DNA of 64,000 nt from Bacillota bacterium (GCA_023415825.1 JAEZJF010000015.1:62001-126000), one strand, 5' to 3'; positions 1 through 9,364 are shown, numbered from the stretch's first letter. The notes: generated by a model not told the origin, from the letters alone. A program made the numbers and translations.

Positions 1-1
1 C

Positions 2-97
2 AACAGGCCTTTGCTGTATACTGCGATCACGCTGTGCGGTGTATCATTTATACTATCCTTTTTCGAGCCTCGGACTAAGAAGACGAAGGAATCCTAA
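2..97 (+). CDS. C-terminal end of an integral membrane protein, probably a transporter (partial)
   Basis: The second reading frame is open from the first base to a TAA at 95-97. Its 31 residues form a hydrophobic helix (about TAITLCGVSFILSFF) followed by a basic, polar tail ending TKKTKES. This is the usual C-terminus of a 12-helix transporter such as an MFS protein, and the gene stops just before a strong terminator. The rest lies outside the window, so family assignment is inference; only the topology of the end can be seen. Confidence 0.5.
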   Translation, partial: NRPLLYTAITLCGVSFILSFFEPRTKKTKES

Positions 98-100
98 TAA

Positions 101-155
101 AAAAAGGGGCTGTCTCAAAACAGTATTTCACATCGTTTTGAGACAGCCCCTTTTT
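101..155. terminator. Bidirectional intrinsic terminator
   Basis: A perfect 16-bp stem (106-121 with 135-150; arms begin GGGGCTGTCTC and end GAGACAGCCCC) encloses a 13-nt loop. It is flanked by five A on the left and five T on the right, so it can terminate transcription from both directions. It sits between the convergent transporter remnant (+) and the zinc-ribbon gene (-). The GGGGCTGTCTC arm resembles ends seen in some transposon-derived hairpins, but no transposase is nearby. Confidence 0.85.
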
Positions 156-177
156 ATATCCTATACTCTCCGATATC

Positions 178-588
178 TTACCATCGAACATGCACATGAA
201 ATTCATGACGGCAGCTGGGACATTCAACCGTATGCCTTCCGGTTCTTCGGGGAAGCCGAAGAACTGCTTTACATTGGGGGCATTTACGATAGCGATGGGT
301 TTTGATTTCTTTAAACCTCTGTATGGTCAAAGAAGCTTTTCGTTTTATAGGGTTCCAAAGCTTCAAAAATCGCTGGTTTTCCATGCTTCTTCTGCTAATA
401 TTCCGGGAGAATGTTCTGAAAATCATCCAGACCAGAATGATCCAGACCAGCAGACTGATGATATCGGATTGAATAAAAGCATTAACAAGCATTAAAACAA
501 AACAGAATATGGTCGTGACATAGTACAATTGATCAGTACCATATCGGCCATACATAAAACGAATCAGCTTATCTCTAAAATTACCCAT
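178..588 (-). CDS. Two-helix membrane protein with C-terminal zinc ribbon
   Basis: This 136-residue protein has two adjacent hydrophobic segments (about residues 22-60) and a basic linker. Its C-terminal zinc ribbon has the pairs CPQC and CPSC about 20 residues apart. The ATG at 588 is chosen because AGGAG (598-602, reverse strand) lies 9 nt upstream; the GTG at 594 is too close. It follows the DnaK paralogue by 51 bp on the same strand, so the two are probably co-transcribed and the protein may anchor or adapt the chaperone at the membrane. That role is inference. The family is not one I can name beyond 'zinc-ribbon domain protein'. Confidence 0.75.
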   Translation of the reverse strand: MGNFRDKLIRFMYGRYGTDQLYYVTTIFCFVLMLVNAFIQSDIISLLVWIILVWMIFRTFSRNISRRSMENQRFLKLWNPIKRKASLTIQRFKEIKTHRYRKCPQCKAVLRLPRRTGRHTVECPSCRHEFHVHVRW

Positions 589-639
589 TATCACTCACTC
601 CTATGATGATTATTATTGTATCATACCGGCATAAAAAAA

Positions 640-2364
640 TTAAGGAGTATCATACGGAACTTTCTGCTGCATGATTTCCAACAGTGAGGCTAATTCGTTG
701 CAGGCTTGAACAGCCTGGGTGGTATCCTTGTTTTTTAAGGCCTTCTTGGTGCGTTTAACAGCTTCATCAAGTGCTGCCCGGTCATTCTTATCAAGCTTTT
801 TATGAATTACCGATGCCTGATGAATCAGCTGTTCTGCGTTATTCTGCGCTGCGGCTTCTTCTCTGTGCCTTGCATCCTCAGTCGCATATTGCTGTGCATC
901 ATGTATGGCCCGATCAATATCGGCCTGGCTCAAGTTTGAGGAGGAGGTAATGGTAATGTTTTGTTCCTTGCCGGTCTCCAGATCTCTGGCTGATACATTG
1001 ACAATGCCGTTGGTATCAATATTGAAGGTGACTTCAATTTGGGGTACACCCCTGGGTGCGCGGCGTATACCGTTGAGCCTGAATTTGCCCAGCGGTTTAT
1101 TGTGCCTTGCCATTTCTCGTTCACCCTGCAAAACATGAACATCGACAGAGGGCTGGAAATTAGCGGCTGTGGTGAAAACCTGGCTCCTTTTAATGGGAAG
1201 TGTCGTATTACGCTCGATTATTTTTGTAAAAACGCCACCCATGGTTTCAATGCCGAGAGAAAGAGGCATTACGTCCAAAAGCAATAGATCCTTAACCTCA
1301 CCAATAAGCACGCCGGCTTGAAGCGCCGCTCCCAGGGCAACACATTCATCAGGGTTAATGCTTTTTGAGGGTTCCTTGCCTATGAATTTTTTTACTGCCT
1401 CCTGTACCGCAGGTATACGGCTGGAACCTCCCACAAGCAGGACCTTACTGATATCTCCCGGGTTAAGGCCAGAATCATGCATGGCCTGGTTTACCGGCTC
1501 CATTGTTGCATTGACGAGATGTGCTGTAAGTTCATTAAACTTTGTTCTGGTTAGTGCAGTTGCCATGTGCAGCGGTCCAGATCTGTTTGAGGCGATAAAG
1601 GGAAGGTTAACTTCGGTTGATGATACGCCGCTTAATTCAATCTTGGCTTTTTCTGCCGCTTCTTTTACACGCTGCAACGAAGTAGGATCTTTGGAAAGAT
1701 CAACCCGGGTCTCCTTTTTGAATTCCTTTATAAGGTAATCTACCACGCAATTGTCGAAGTCGTCACCGCCCAGACGGTTATTGCCTGCTGTGGCAAGCAC
1801 TTCAATAACACCGCTGTCGATATCGAGAACGGATACGTCAAAGGTTCCACCACCCAGATCATAAACCATGATCTTTTGAGGAGTTTCTTTATCCACACCG
1901 TAAGCAAGCGCTGCTGCGGTAGGCTCGTTGATGATTCGCTGAACATTCAAGCCTGCGATTTTACCGGCATCCTTGGTCGCCTGCCGTTGTGCATCTGTAA
2001 AATAGGCAGGTACTGTAATAACAGCATCATACACTGGCTGCCCGAGATAGCTTTCGGCATCGGCTTTAAGCTTTTGCAGAATCATTGCGGAGATTTCCTG
2101 GGGCGTATATTTCTTTTCGTCAATATTTACTTTATAGTCACTGCCCATTTCGCGTTTAATGGAGCTAATGGTGCGCTCGGGGTTTGTAACAGCCTGACGC
2201 TTTGCGACCTGTCCGATCATGCGTTCGCCTGTTTTTGAAAAGGCTACTACCGATGGAGTGGTACGTTCTCCCTCGGCATTGTGTATGACTACCGCTTCAC
2301 CGCCTTCCATAACGGCAACGCAGGAATTTGTTGTACCAAGATCAATACCAATTATTTTAGACAT
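640..2364 (-). CDS. dnaK: Hsp70-family chaperone, DnaK paralogue with short C-terminal lid
   Basis: A 574-residue Hsp70. The ATPase domain opens with MSKIIGIDLGTTNSC and carries the phosphate loops (IDLGTTNS, YDLGGGTFDVS) and the adenosine motif (VGGSSRIPAVQ). A beta-sandwich substrate domain follows (LLLLDVMPLSLGIETMGG). The C-terminal helical part is short, giving a length well under the 600-640 residues usual for DnaK, and the acidic tail is missing. The start is the ATG at 2364 behind AGGAGAG; the longer frame adds ten residues with no ribosome site. No grpE, dnaJ or hrcA lies nearby and no CIRCE operator (TTAGCACTC-N9-GAGTGCTAA) is present, so it is probably a second, specialised DnaK rather than the housekeeping copy. 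Confidence 0.93.
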   Translation of the reverse strand: MSKIIGIDLGTTNSCVAVMEGGEAVVIHNAEGERTTPSVVAFSKTGERMIGQVAKRQAVTNPERTISSIKREMGSDYKVNIDEKKYTPQEISAMILQKLKADAESYLGQPVYDAVITVPAYFTDAQRQATKDAGKIAGLNVQRIINEPTAAALAYGVDKETPQKIMVYDLGGGTFDVSVLDIDSGVIEVLATAGNNRLGGDDFDNCVVDYLIKEFKKETRVDLSKDPTSLQRVKEAAEKAKIELSGVSSTEVNLPFIASNRSGPLHMATALTRTKFNELTAHLVNATMEPVNQAMHDSGLNPGDISKVLLVGGSSRIPAVQEAVKKFIGKEPSKSINPDECVALGAALQAGVLIGEVKDLLLLDVMPLSLGIETMGGVFTKIIERNTTLPIKRSQVFTTAANFQPSVDVHVLQGEREMARHNKPLGKFRLNGIRRAPRGVPQIEVTFNIDTNGIVNVSARDLETGKEQNITITSSSNLSQADIDRAIHDAQQYATEDARHREEAAAQNNAEQLIHQASVIHKKLDKNDRAALDEAVKRTKKALKNKDTTQAVQACNELASLLEIMQQKVPYDTP

Positions 2365-2430
2365 CAATTTCTCTCCTAATCTATTCAACCGCACGTAAAT
2401 TCTATAGCTATGGCTTATTTTATATGGGAA

Positions 2431-2474
2431 CAGGTACTGTGTGAGTTCGGCAACAGGCGGTGCCGCAGTACCTG
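2431..2474. repeat. Compound inverted repeat upstream of the DnaK paralogue
   Basis: CAGGTACTG (2431-2439) pairs with CAGTACCTG (2466-2474), and inside them CGGCA (2448-2452) pairs with TGCCG (2461-2465). This gives 14 paired positions with an 8-nt one-sided bulge. It lies 67-110 nt before the minus-strand start, close to a possible -10 (TATAAA on the reverse strand near 2420-2425). It could be an operator or a leader hairpin. It is not CIRCE. Confidence 0.45.
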
Positions 2475-2575
2475 AATGGCCTGTATTGTCTCAAGAATCA
2501 TACAAGGGGTCTGACTCTGATTCACGATTTTACAGGGCGAATATAAACTGATTATTAACCCATTATGAATATTCA

Positions 2576-2622
2576 TTTCATTTTTGTTTACAATCAGTTT
2601 ACAATAAAATTGTAGATATAAT
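2576..2622 (+). promoter_or_regulatory. Promoter with 11-bp-spaced TTTACA boxes (Pho-box-like)
   Basis: TTTCAT (2576), TTTACA (2587) and TTTACA (2598) recur every 11 bp with 5-nt gaps, then TATAAT at 2617-2622. The spacer from the last box to the -10 is only 13 nt, so the box is not an ordinary -35. Tandem TT(A/T/C)ACA boxes with 11-bp spacing just above the -10 are how PhoP/PhoB-type regulators bind, so autoregulation by the adjacent OmpR-type regulator is likely. The pattern is seen; the regulator is inferred. Confidence 0.5.
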
Positions 2623-2648
2623 GATAAAGCGCTGAAGGAGGCAAACGG

Positions 2649-3323
2649 ATGTTTAATATCATGGTTGTTGAAGATGATGATAATACAAGAAAATTAATGG
2701 AAACGGTATTACGTCAGAACGGGTACGAGGTTATTCTCGCCGGAGACGGGCTTGAGGCCCTTGATAAAATGGACAACCATCATGTTGATCTGATTGTTCT
2801 CGATCTTATGATGCCCCGCATGGATGGCTACGAGTTTACTGAAACGTTACGTCAGGGCAACTGTGACGTACCCATATTGATGGTAACGGCTAAAGAAGCT
2901 CCTGCTGATAAAAAGAAGGGTTTTCTTGTGGGAACCGATGACTATATGGTAAAGCCGGTTGATGAAGAAGAGATGCTTCTGCGCATTGCAGCATTGCTTC
3001 GCCGTTCTAAAATTGCAAACGAACATCAGCTTACAGCAGGAAAAACGGTTTTGGATTACGATTCGCTTACTGTTACAGAGAATGGCCATGTACAGGAATT
3101 ACCCAATAAAGAATTTATGCTGCTTTACAAATTGCTGTCCTGCCAAAATAAAATTTTTACCAGACGCAGCTTGATGGATGAAATCTGGGACATGAATTCA
3201 GAAACGGATGAACGCACGGTAGATGTTCATATAAACCGCCTGCGTGACCGATTTAAAGAAAATACCGATTTTGAGATTATAACAGTACGCGGACTTGGTT
3301 ACAAGGCGGTGATAAAGGTATGA
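2649..3323 (+). CDS. OmpR/PhoB-family response regulator
   Basis: A 224-residue transcription factor. The receiver domain (residues 1-118) has the acidic pair EDD (8-10), phospho-acceptor Asp52 in VLDLMMPRMDG, and the T-A and K-P switch residues (MVTAKE, MVKPVD). A winged-helix DNA-binding domain follows (about 128-224), ending in the family hallmark RTVDVHINRLRDRF and VRGLGYKA. The start has an AAGGAGG ribosome site. It overlaps the kinase gene by 4 bp (ATGA), so the two are translationally coupled. TTTACA direct repeats just upstream suggest autoregulation. The signal is unknown. The genes lie directly before a large S-layer surface protein, which may be a target. Confidence 0.95.
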   Translation: MFNIMVVEDDDNTRKLMETVLRQNGYEVILAGDGLEALDKMDNHHVDLIVLDLMMPRMDGYEFTETLRQGNCDVPILMVTAKEAPADKKKGFLVGTDDYMVKPVDEEEMLLRIAALLRRSKIANEHQLTAGKTVLDYDSLTVTENGHVQELPNKEFMLLYKLLSCQNKIFTRRSLMDEIWDMNSETDERTVDVHINRLRDRFKENTDFEIITVRGLGYKAVIKV

Positions 3324-4348
3324 ACAGAGCAAAGTCACTCAATATGGCCATGATATCCTTTATATTTTACATTATGATAACCGCAGGTGTATTGACAGGC
3401 GCATGCTTTATCTTTCTACGGGCTATTTTTCCGGTCTCCGCACCAATTTTTTCCCCCATTATCATACTGCTTATCAGTAGTGTTATCGGAACTTCAATTT
3501 CAGCTGTGGCCAGTGAGATATTCTTAGGACCCCTGAATGAATTGATTAAGGCTACCAAGGTCATGTCCACAGGAGATTTCAGCGTCCGTGTTGAAGAAAT
3601 GGAGGGTGAGTCGGAAATAGCGGACTTGCTTAGAAATTTTAATCACATGGCAGAGGAACTCGGCAGTATAGAAATGTTCCGCAATGATTTCATCAATCAT
3701 TTTTCCCATGAATTCAAAACGCCTATTGTTTCCATCCGGGGATTTGCAAAACAGCTTGAAAATAATGATCTTTCAGATGAAAAAAGAAAAGAATATACAG
3801 ACATCATTGTTAGCGAATCTGAAAGGCTGGCCAATATGTCGGCCAATGTTTTGCTCCTTACCAAATTTGAAAATCAGCAGTTTATAGCAAACCAAACAGA
3901 ATATGAGTTGGATGAACAAATTCGTAATTGCACCATACTTCTTGAAAAGCAATGGAGTAAGAAAAACATTGAAATCGACCTTGATCTGGAGCCTGTAAAA
4001 ATTCACGCCGATTCGGAGATGCTCTCGCATCTTTGGATAAACCTCATAGATAATGCTATTAAATATACCCTAGATAACGGACATATAGCCATAGGGCTTC
4101 ATGAGGAGGAGCATCATATTGAGTTTAAAATAAGTGATGACGGTCCCGGTATGGATGACTATACATTGAAGCATATTTTTGATAAATTCTATCAGGGTGA
4201 TCAATCTCACGGATCACGAGGCAATGGCCTCGGGCTCTCCATAGCCAAGCGAATTACAGAACTGTGTAAGGGTGAAATGACCGTAGAGAGCAAAGTCGGG
4301 CAGGGTTCAACCTTTGTCGTCAGGCTGCAAAAGGCTCCATATTCTTAA
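3320..4348 (+). CDS. Membrane sensor histidine kinase (HAMP-HisKA-HATPase)
   Basis: A 342-residue kinase partner of the preceding regulator. Two transmembrane helices (about 9-35 and 44-68) are separated by fewer than ten residues, so there is practically no extracellular sensor. A HAMP linker follows (70-120), then the dimerisation/phosphotransfer domain with His130 in FSHEFKTPIVS. The ATPase domain has the N box (WINLIDNAIKYT), G1 (DDGPGMDD) and G2 (GNGLGLSIAK). A design of this kind (intramembrane-sensing kinase) usually reads the state of the membrane or a partner membrane protein. A strong terminator follows. Confidence 0.94.
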   Translation: MNRAKSLNMAMISFIFYIMITAGVLTGACFIFLRAIFPVSAPIFSPIIILLISSVIGTSISAVASEIFLGPLNELIKATKVMSTGDFSVRVEEMEGESEIADLLRNFNHMAEELGSIEMFRNDFINHFSHEFKTPIVSIRGFAKQLENNDLSDEKRKEYTDIIVSESERLANMSANVLLLTKFENQQFIANQTEYELDEQIRNCTILLEKQWSKKNIEIDLDLEPVKIHADSEMLSHLWINLIDNAIKYTLDNGHIAIGLHEEEHHIEFKISDDGPGMDDYTLKHIFDKFYQGDQSHGSRGNGLGLSIAKRITELCKGEMTVESKVGQGSTFVVRLQKAPYS

Positions 4349-4382
4349 CTATATTGACGAAAAAAGTATAAATATCGTATAA

Positions 4383-4427
4383 TGACCATAGTCAGTTACC
4401 TCGGTCACTGACTATGGTCAATTTTTT
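4383..4427 (+). terminator. Intrinsic terminator after the two-component system
   Basis: A perfect 14-bp stem (4383-4396 with 4407-4420, arms TGACCATAGTCAGT and its complement) with a 10-nt loop is followed by TTTTTT at 4422-4427. Confidence 0.88.
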
Positions 4428-4459
4428 ATTCTAGACCTTTCATCAGGGAGGAATAAGTA

Positions 4460-7400
4460 ATGAAGATAAAAGCCTTTTTATTGATGCTAGTGATAAGTGT
4501 AATGAGTTTTACCACTCCTGTAGCAGTAACGGCAAGTGAATATACTGTACGCTATCCGATTAATTTAATTTGGGCTCTTGAAGACGGCATGACAAATATA
4601 AAAGTATCTTTTGAGGCGGGTGGCATTATCCAGGATTTTACTGACCCTGCCTACGTTATGACAATACCCGCGGGAACCACCATAACGTTTCTTAATGTCG
4701 GACCTTTTGTCACCATTAACTGTATCATCAATAATTATGGAACAATCATAAACTATCACCAAGGCCTTGATACTCAAAATGGCGGGGTGATCAATAACTA
4801 TGGTACCTTTAATAATTACGGGAGATATTATATGAGTGCCGGAATCCTTAACAATAAACCCGGGGGAACTATCAGAAATACTGGCAAAATTCAGAGCAAC
4901 GCCAGCGCCACCATCAACAATGAGGGAAGGATTATCAGCTCGGGGGATTTTTTGAATAACGGCACCTATACAGGCAACCCCGTTGAATTAGACAACGAAG
5001 CAGAACTGATCTATAACGGCAACTCCACCTATTATTCCACCTTTGAAGCAGCTGTAGCGGCAATCACCAATTCAGGATATGAGATTCATATATTAAAGGA
5101 TATCGTTATAGACGGCGATGTAAAGCTGCCCTATGTTCCATTTACCCTTTCGGGGGCCAGGGAAGGTGGTGGTGTTCACACGCTAACTGTGAATAATGGC
5201 AATTTTACTCCGACAGGTGATGGGCTTATAAAAAATATCAAGCTGGCTCATACAGGTACGGGGGGAGATTTTAACGTTTATAATAATTATCAACTCCATC
5301 CGGATTATCCCTATTATGAGCAACGACCGGTAGCAATCTCCCTTGGGTCAGGAGTGCTGTTTGAGGACATTGACTTTATGGGGATCCATGACGTAAATTC
5401 ACAGCTAAATATCCTTGGGGATGTTGATTTAGGAAGCAACAGCATCAGCAATGTCAAAAATATCAGTATTAAAAACGGCAGTACCTTAAAGGTAAGAAGT
5501 GTTTCGGCTGCCAATTTGAATCTGGATAATGGTAATTTGGACATAACCGAATCCAATGGATTGAATATATCAGGCCAATTGAATGGCACTGGTGAAAAAA
5601 ACACACTTTTCCTTCCGTCATTAGCAGAACATAGCGGTATTGAATATAGTATCAAACTAACCAGCACCAGTTTCGGCGGTATAACCCTTGTTACAATTCT
5701 CCCATCCGATGGAGTTACTCTTTCCAACAAGGGCAAGCTGATTTATCTCGCTAACCCGAGTATTGAAGTAAACAAATTTGTATCGGGTGATCCTAAGTTT
5801 GTGTTGGTCAAGAGGACTCTTGACGGAAAGCCGTATCTGACCTTTATCAATGCCAGCCACACTGACTTTACGGGTACTGTAACATCATTAACATACGGTG
5901 CTGAAAGCCACTTCCTTACAACTAAAGTGACAGACGGCCAGGGCAAGCCGCTGACAACGGGAACTGTCAAATTCTATAAGGGAACGAGTGCCGATACAAG
6001 CAAACTGATTGAAACGGTCAGTGTCAATAGCGGCGGAATTGCAGCAGGAACGGTTAATATCATCGACTATATAACAGTGGGTGACAATACCTTTTATGCA
6101 CTCTATGAAGATATCACCGATTTTTATCATTCAAGCAATAAGGTTGTGACCATACGTATGGCGCCTAAAAGTCTAAGTGTCAGCGGCGTCACCATTGAGG
6201 ATAAAACCTATGATGGAACAGCTCATGCAGGGATCACAGGTGTCAGTCTTTCAGGCCTTATGGGTGATGATACCGTCACAGCCGAGGCAACAGCAGTCTT
6301 TACCAACCTCGATGCAGGCGAGAACAAGCACGTCAACCTGACAGGTATTACTTTAAGCGGAGCTGATGCGCATCAATATCAAATAGCCTCAGAGCGCCTG
6401 GATATAGCAACAACTGCCAAGATTATAAAAAAAGCTCCCGGCGTTCAACTGAGTGCACCGCCTCAGACAGAGGTGGGACCGAGCTTTACGGTAAATCTGA
6501 AAGCCAGCATTTTCGGCGTTGCCAGTGGTTCGATACCAGGAGGTTCGGTGACCTTTTACAATGGAGAAGAGCTGCTGGGCTCAAGCCCGTGTGATGCAAA
6601 AGGTGAAGCAGCTTTTGTTTGGCCCAATGTGCCGGAAGGCGCCCATGACCTCTTTGCGCAATACAGCGGTGATATCAATTACAGTACGGTAACAGGTGGT
6701 ATACCAAATTACACCATCAGAAAGTTCAAACAGGCAGGACTTACCGTAAGCGGAAAACCTGCCAACATTATTTATGGCGATGCCTTTGCTCTTAATGTAT
6801 CAGGAGGCACTGGGGCCGGAGCAGTAAGCTTTATGGTCACATCGGGGACATCGGTCGTTGTAGATACCAACAGTGGAGAGGTTACTGCAGTGGGTGTCGG
6901 AGAGAGCATCATCACAGTAGCTAAAGCAGGAACCATTGTTTACGAGCCAATAAGTACCGATGTGGTTTTAAATGTTGCACCTAAAAGTTTGAGTATCAAC
7001 GGGGCCACTGCCAACAATAAATCCTATGATGGTACAACCCATGCGGAGGTAACAGGAGGAACGCTTGAAGGAGGTGTTGTCACCGGAGATGCGGTGGTGC
7101 TTGATACAAGCACTGCAGTAGGTCAATTTGCAGATAAAAAGGTGGGAACAGATAAAGTCGTTTCAGTCAGCGGGTATACCCTTGAGGGTGAGGATGCCTT
7201 GTATTATACTCTGATCCAGCCAACCCTTACTGCAGATATAGAAAAAAAGGAAATTACCGTGAGCCAAATTGTCATCAGCGATAAGGTTTATGACGGTACA
7301 GTATCTGCTGTTATAGCCGGTATTACATTAAGCTGGAAGGCAGTGGGGGATGAAATCTATGTAAATATTCCCGCAGCAAGCGCGGTATTCTCCGATGAAA

Positions 7401-9364
7401 ATGTTGAAAACAATAAACTTGTCAGTGTAACCGGCCTGGAGCTGGTAGGTGCGGATTCGGAGAACTACCGGCTTATCGATGCGGTAGCCTCAACCACAGG
7501 CAATATCATACCGGCAGGAACCGTTGCTACACCTATGACCCGTCCAACGGAAGATTTCTTGCTTTCGGGTACAGGAGTCACATTAAGCGTTACCAGTGCG
7601 GATGCCATCTACTACACATTGGACGGCAGCATGCCCACAACTGGTGACAGCCTCTATGTAAGCCCCATTATGATCACTGGTACGCCCGGAACCAGCATTA
7701 CAATTAAAGCCTTTGCGGTTAAGATAGGAATGGCTGACAGCGGCATTATGACAAAGCAATATACAATTAAAGAGCCGGATTCATTTATCATAACCGCTGT
7801 ACCGGGGGATCAGGAGATTAAACTATCCTGGGAGGCTATTCCCAGAACAGTGTCGTACCTGATCTATGACAGTGAAGGCCATTACGTTGGAGAAGGCATA
7901 GTTATAACTGATCAAGTGTTTGGATGCACCTTTACCGGTTTGACTAATGGTATACCCTATACCTTTACCGTAAAAGCTCTGGATGCGGAAGCCCGGATAA
8001 CCCATTCAGCCCATGGTAACGCCACTCCATTGACAATGCCGGGAACACCCACCCATATTACAGCAACAGCCGGTGATGGCCAGGCAACTGTGAGCTTTGC
8101 AGCACCTGCTGATGATGGTGGAAGTCCGGTTACCGGCTATGTGGTGTCAACAAGTCCCGGAGGTATTACCGCGTCAGGCACCGGTATCTCTATTACTGTA
8201 AAAGGCCTGATAAACGGTATAACTTATACTTTCACAGTAAAAGCTGTAAACCTTGCAGGGCATGGGGCTGAATCTGAACAATCCAATGCCATAATACCCT
8301 ACAGGGTTTCAAGCGGTCATTCAGACGGAGACGATAGCGATACAAATTCCAAAGTCTATGCGTTTACATTGCCTGTAAGGATTCTGCTATCCGATGATTT
8401 CCAACAAACCCATGAAATAAAGACAGATATTGCGGAGCTCATCCTGCCCAGCGGTATGCTGATGCAGGGGAATATAACAGATACACAAAATGTAATTCTT
8501 ACCATTGCACAGGCAAATTTATCGGATTTAGACCATTCAATAAGAAACCAAATTGGCGGCAGACCGGTCATACAGCTTTCCTTAATGGTGAATGGAAAGC
8601 CTTATACATGGAGCAACGAAGCGACCCCCGTAACGGTAAGCATACCCTATAAACCTGCGGCTGAGGAACTTAAAAATCCGGAGCACATAACGGTGTGGTA
8701 CATTGATGGCGCCGGAAATGCAGTACCTGTACCCAATGGCTGCTACAATCCGGAAACCGGAACAGTAACCTTCACTACCACCCACTTCAGCAGCTTTGCT
8801 GTGGTCTATGTCAAAGAGTCCTTTGAAGACTTGGATGGTGTGGCGTGGGCAAAAAAGCCCATTGAGGTACTGGCATCCAAGGGTATTTTGAGGGGAATAA
8901 CCGAAGGAAAGTACGCCCCTGAAGCCAATATTACCAGAGCGGATTTCCTGTGCTTCCTTGTAAGGACATTAGGTGTAGAAGCAAAAGCTGATGGGAACTT
9001 TGACGATATAAAAAACGATGCCTATTACTATAAAGAACTGGCTATAGCCAAAAAACTCGGTATCACTTATGGGACAGGCAACAATAAATTCAGCCCCAAT
9101 GCCAGTATTACCAGGCAGGATATGATGGTTCTGACCGAGCGGGCATTAAGAATGCTCAATAAGCTTAAGATACAGGGGACGGCCTCTGATCTGGATAAGT
9201 TCTCTGATAAATCGCTTATTGCGCCATATGCCTTAGACAGCATGGCTACGGTTGTTAAGGAAGGGCTGATAGTAGGAGACTTCCATGTAATCAATCCCGG
9301 AGGCAATACCACAAGAGCTTCGGCTGCGGTGTTCCTTTACAAGATATACAACAAATATCAATGA
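4460..9364 (+). CDS. Giant S-layer-anchored surface protein with YDG/MBG, Ig-like, chitobiase-type, Fn3 and SLH domains
   Basis: A 1634-residue secreted protein. Residues 1-26 are a signal peptide. Residues 60-170 are an Asn/Gly/Tyr-rich repeat region (INNYGTI, NNYGTFNNYG) that looks like a beta-helix. Later come Ig-like Big_3-type domains (about 468-560 and 650-750), three YDG/MBG-type domains marked by YDGT (near 582, 853, 940), a chitobiase C-terminal-type domain with YYTLDGSMPTTGD (1023-1104) and two fibronectin type III domains (1110-1283). Three SLH modules (about 1452-1500, 1513-1565, 1578-1634) with ITRADF, ITRQDM and TTRASA close the protein and bind secondary wall polymer. The start has GGGAGGAA at good spacing. 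It is an adhesin or matrix protein by architecture; no catalytic motif is visible. It stands alone between two terminators. Confidence 0.92.
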   Translation: MKIKAFLLMLVISVMSFTTPVAVTASEYTVRYPINLIWALEDGMTNIKVSFEAGGIIQDFTDPAYVMTIPAGTTITFLNVGPFVTINCIINNYGTIINYHQGLDTQNGGVINNYGTFNNYGRYYMSAGILNNKPGGTIRNTGKIQSNASATINNEGRIISSGDFLNNGTYTGNPVELDNEAELIYNGNSTYYSTFEAAVAAITNSGYEIHILKDIVIDGDVKLPYVPFTLSGAREGGGVHTLTVNNGNFTPTGDGLIKNIKLAHTGTGGDFNVYNNYQLHPDYPYYEQRPVAISLGSGVLFEDIDFMGIHDVNSQLNILGDVDLGSNSISNVKNISIKNGSTLKVRSVSAANLNLDNGNLDITESNGLNISGQLNGTGEKNTLFLPSLAEHSGIEYSIKLTSTSFGGITLVTILPSDGVTLSNKGKLIYLANPSIEVNKFVSGDPKFVLVKRTLDGKPYLTFINASHTDFTGTVTSLTYGAESHFLTTKVTDGQGKPLTTGTVKFYKGTSADTSKLIETVSVNSGGIAAGTVNIIDYITVGDNTFYALYEDITDFYHSSNKVVTIRMAPKSLSVSGVTIEDKTYDGTAHAGITGVSLSGLMGDDTVTAEATAVFTNLDAGENKHVNLTGITLSGADAHQYQIASERLDIATTAKIIKKAPGVQLSAPPQTEVGPSFTVNLKASIFGVASGSIPGGSVTFYNGEELLGSSPCDAKGEAAFVWPNVPEGAHDLFAQYSGDINYSTVTGGIPNYTIRKFKQAGLTVSGKPANIIYGDAFALNVSGGTGAGAVSFMVTSGTSVVVDTNSGEVTAVGVGESIITVAKAGTIVYEPISTDVVLNVAPKSLSINGATANNKSYDGTTHAEVTGGTLEGGVVTGDAVVLDTSTAVGQFADKKVGTDKVVSVSGYTLEGEDALYYTLIQPTLTADIEKKEITVSQIVISDKVYDGTVSAVIAGITLSWKAVGDEIYVNIPAASAVFSDENVENNKLVSVTGLELVGADSENYRLIDAVASTTGNIIPAGTVATPMTRPTEDFLLSGTGVTLSVTSADAIYYTLDGSMPTTGDSLYVSPIMITGTPGTSITIKAFAVKIGMADSGIMTKQYTIKEPDSFIITAVPGDQEIKLSWEAIPRTVSYLIYDSEGHYVGEGIVITDQVFGCTFTGLTNGIPYTFTVKALDAEARITHSAHGNATPLTMPGTPTHITATAGDGQATVSFAAPADDGGSPVTGYVVSTSPGGITASGTGISITVKGLINGITYTFTVKAVNLAGHGAESEQSNAIIPYRVSSGHSDGDDSDTNSKVYAFTLPVRILLSDDFQQTHEIKTDIAELILPSGMLMQGNITDTQNVILTIAQANLSDLDHSIRNQIGGRPVIQLSLMVNGKPYTWSNEATPVTVSIPYKPAAEELKNPEHITVWYIDGAGNAVPVPNGCYNPETGTVTFTTTHFSSFAVVYVKESFEDLDGVAWAKKPIEVLASKGILRGITEGKYAPEANITRADFLCFLVRTLGVEAKADGNFDDIKNDAYYYKELAIAKKLGITYGTGNNKFSPNASITRQDMMVLTERALRMLNKLKIQGTASDLDKFSDKSLIAPYALDSMATVVKEGLIVGDFHVINPGGNTTRASAAVFLYKIYNKYQ

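Noticed and set aside
101..155. End of an insertion sequence
   Set aside because: The GGGGCTGTCTC arm recalls some mobile elements, but there is no transposase, target duplication or second end; a bidirectional terminator explains it.
39..305. Plus-strand reading frame across the terminator and the zinc-ribbon gene
   Set aside because: It runs through a strong terminator hairpin and antisense to a well-supported gene; no ribosome site.
2365..2648. CIRCE operator for the DnaK paralogue
   Set aside because: TTAGCACTC-N9-GAGTGCTAA is absent; only an unrelated inverted repeat is present.
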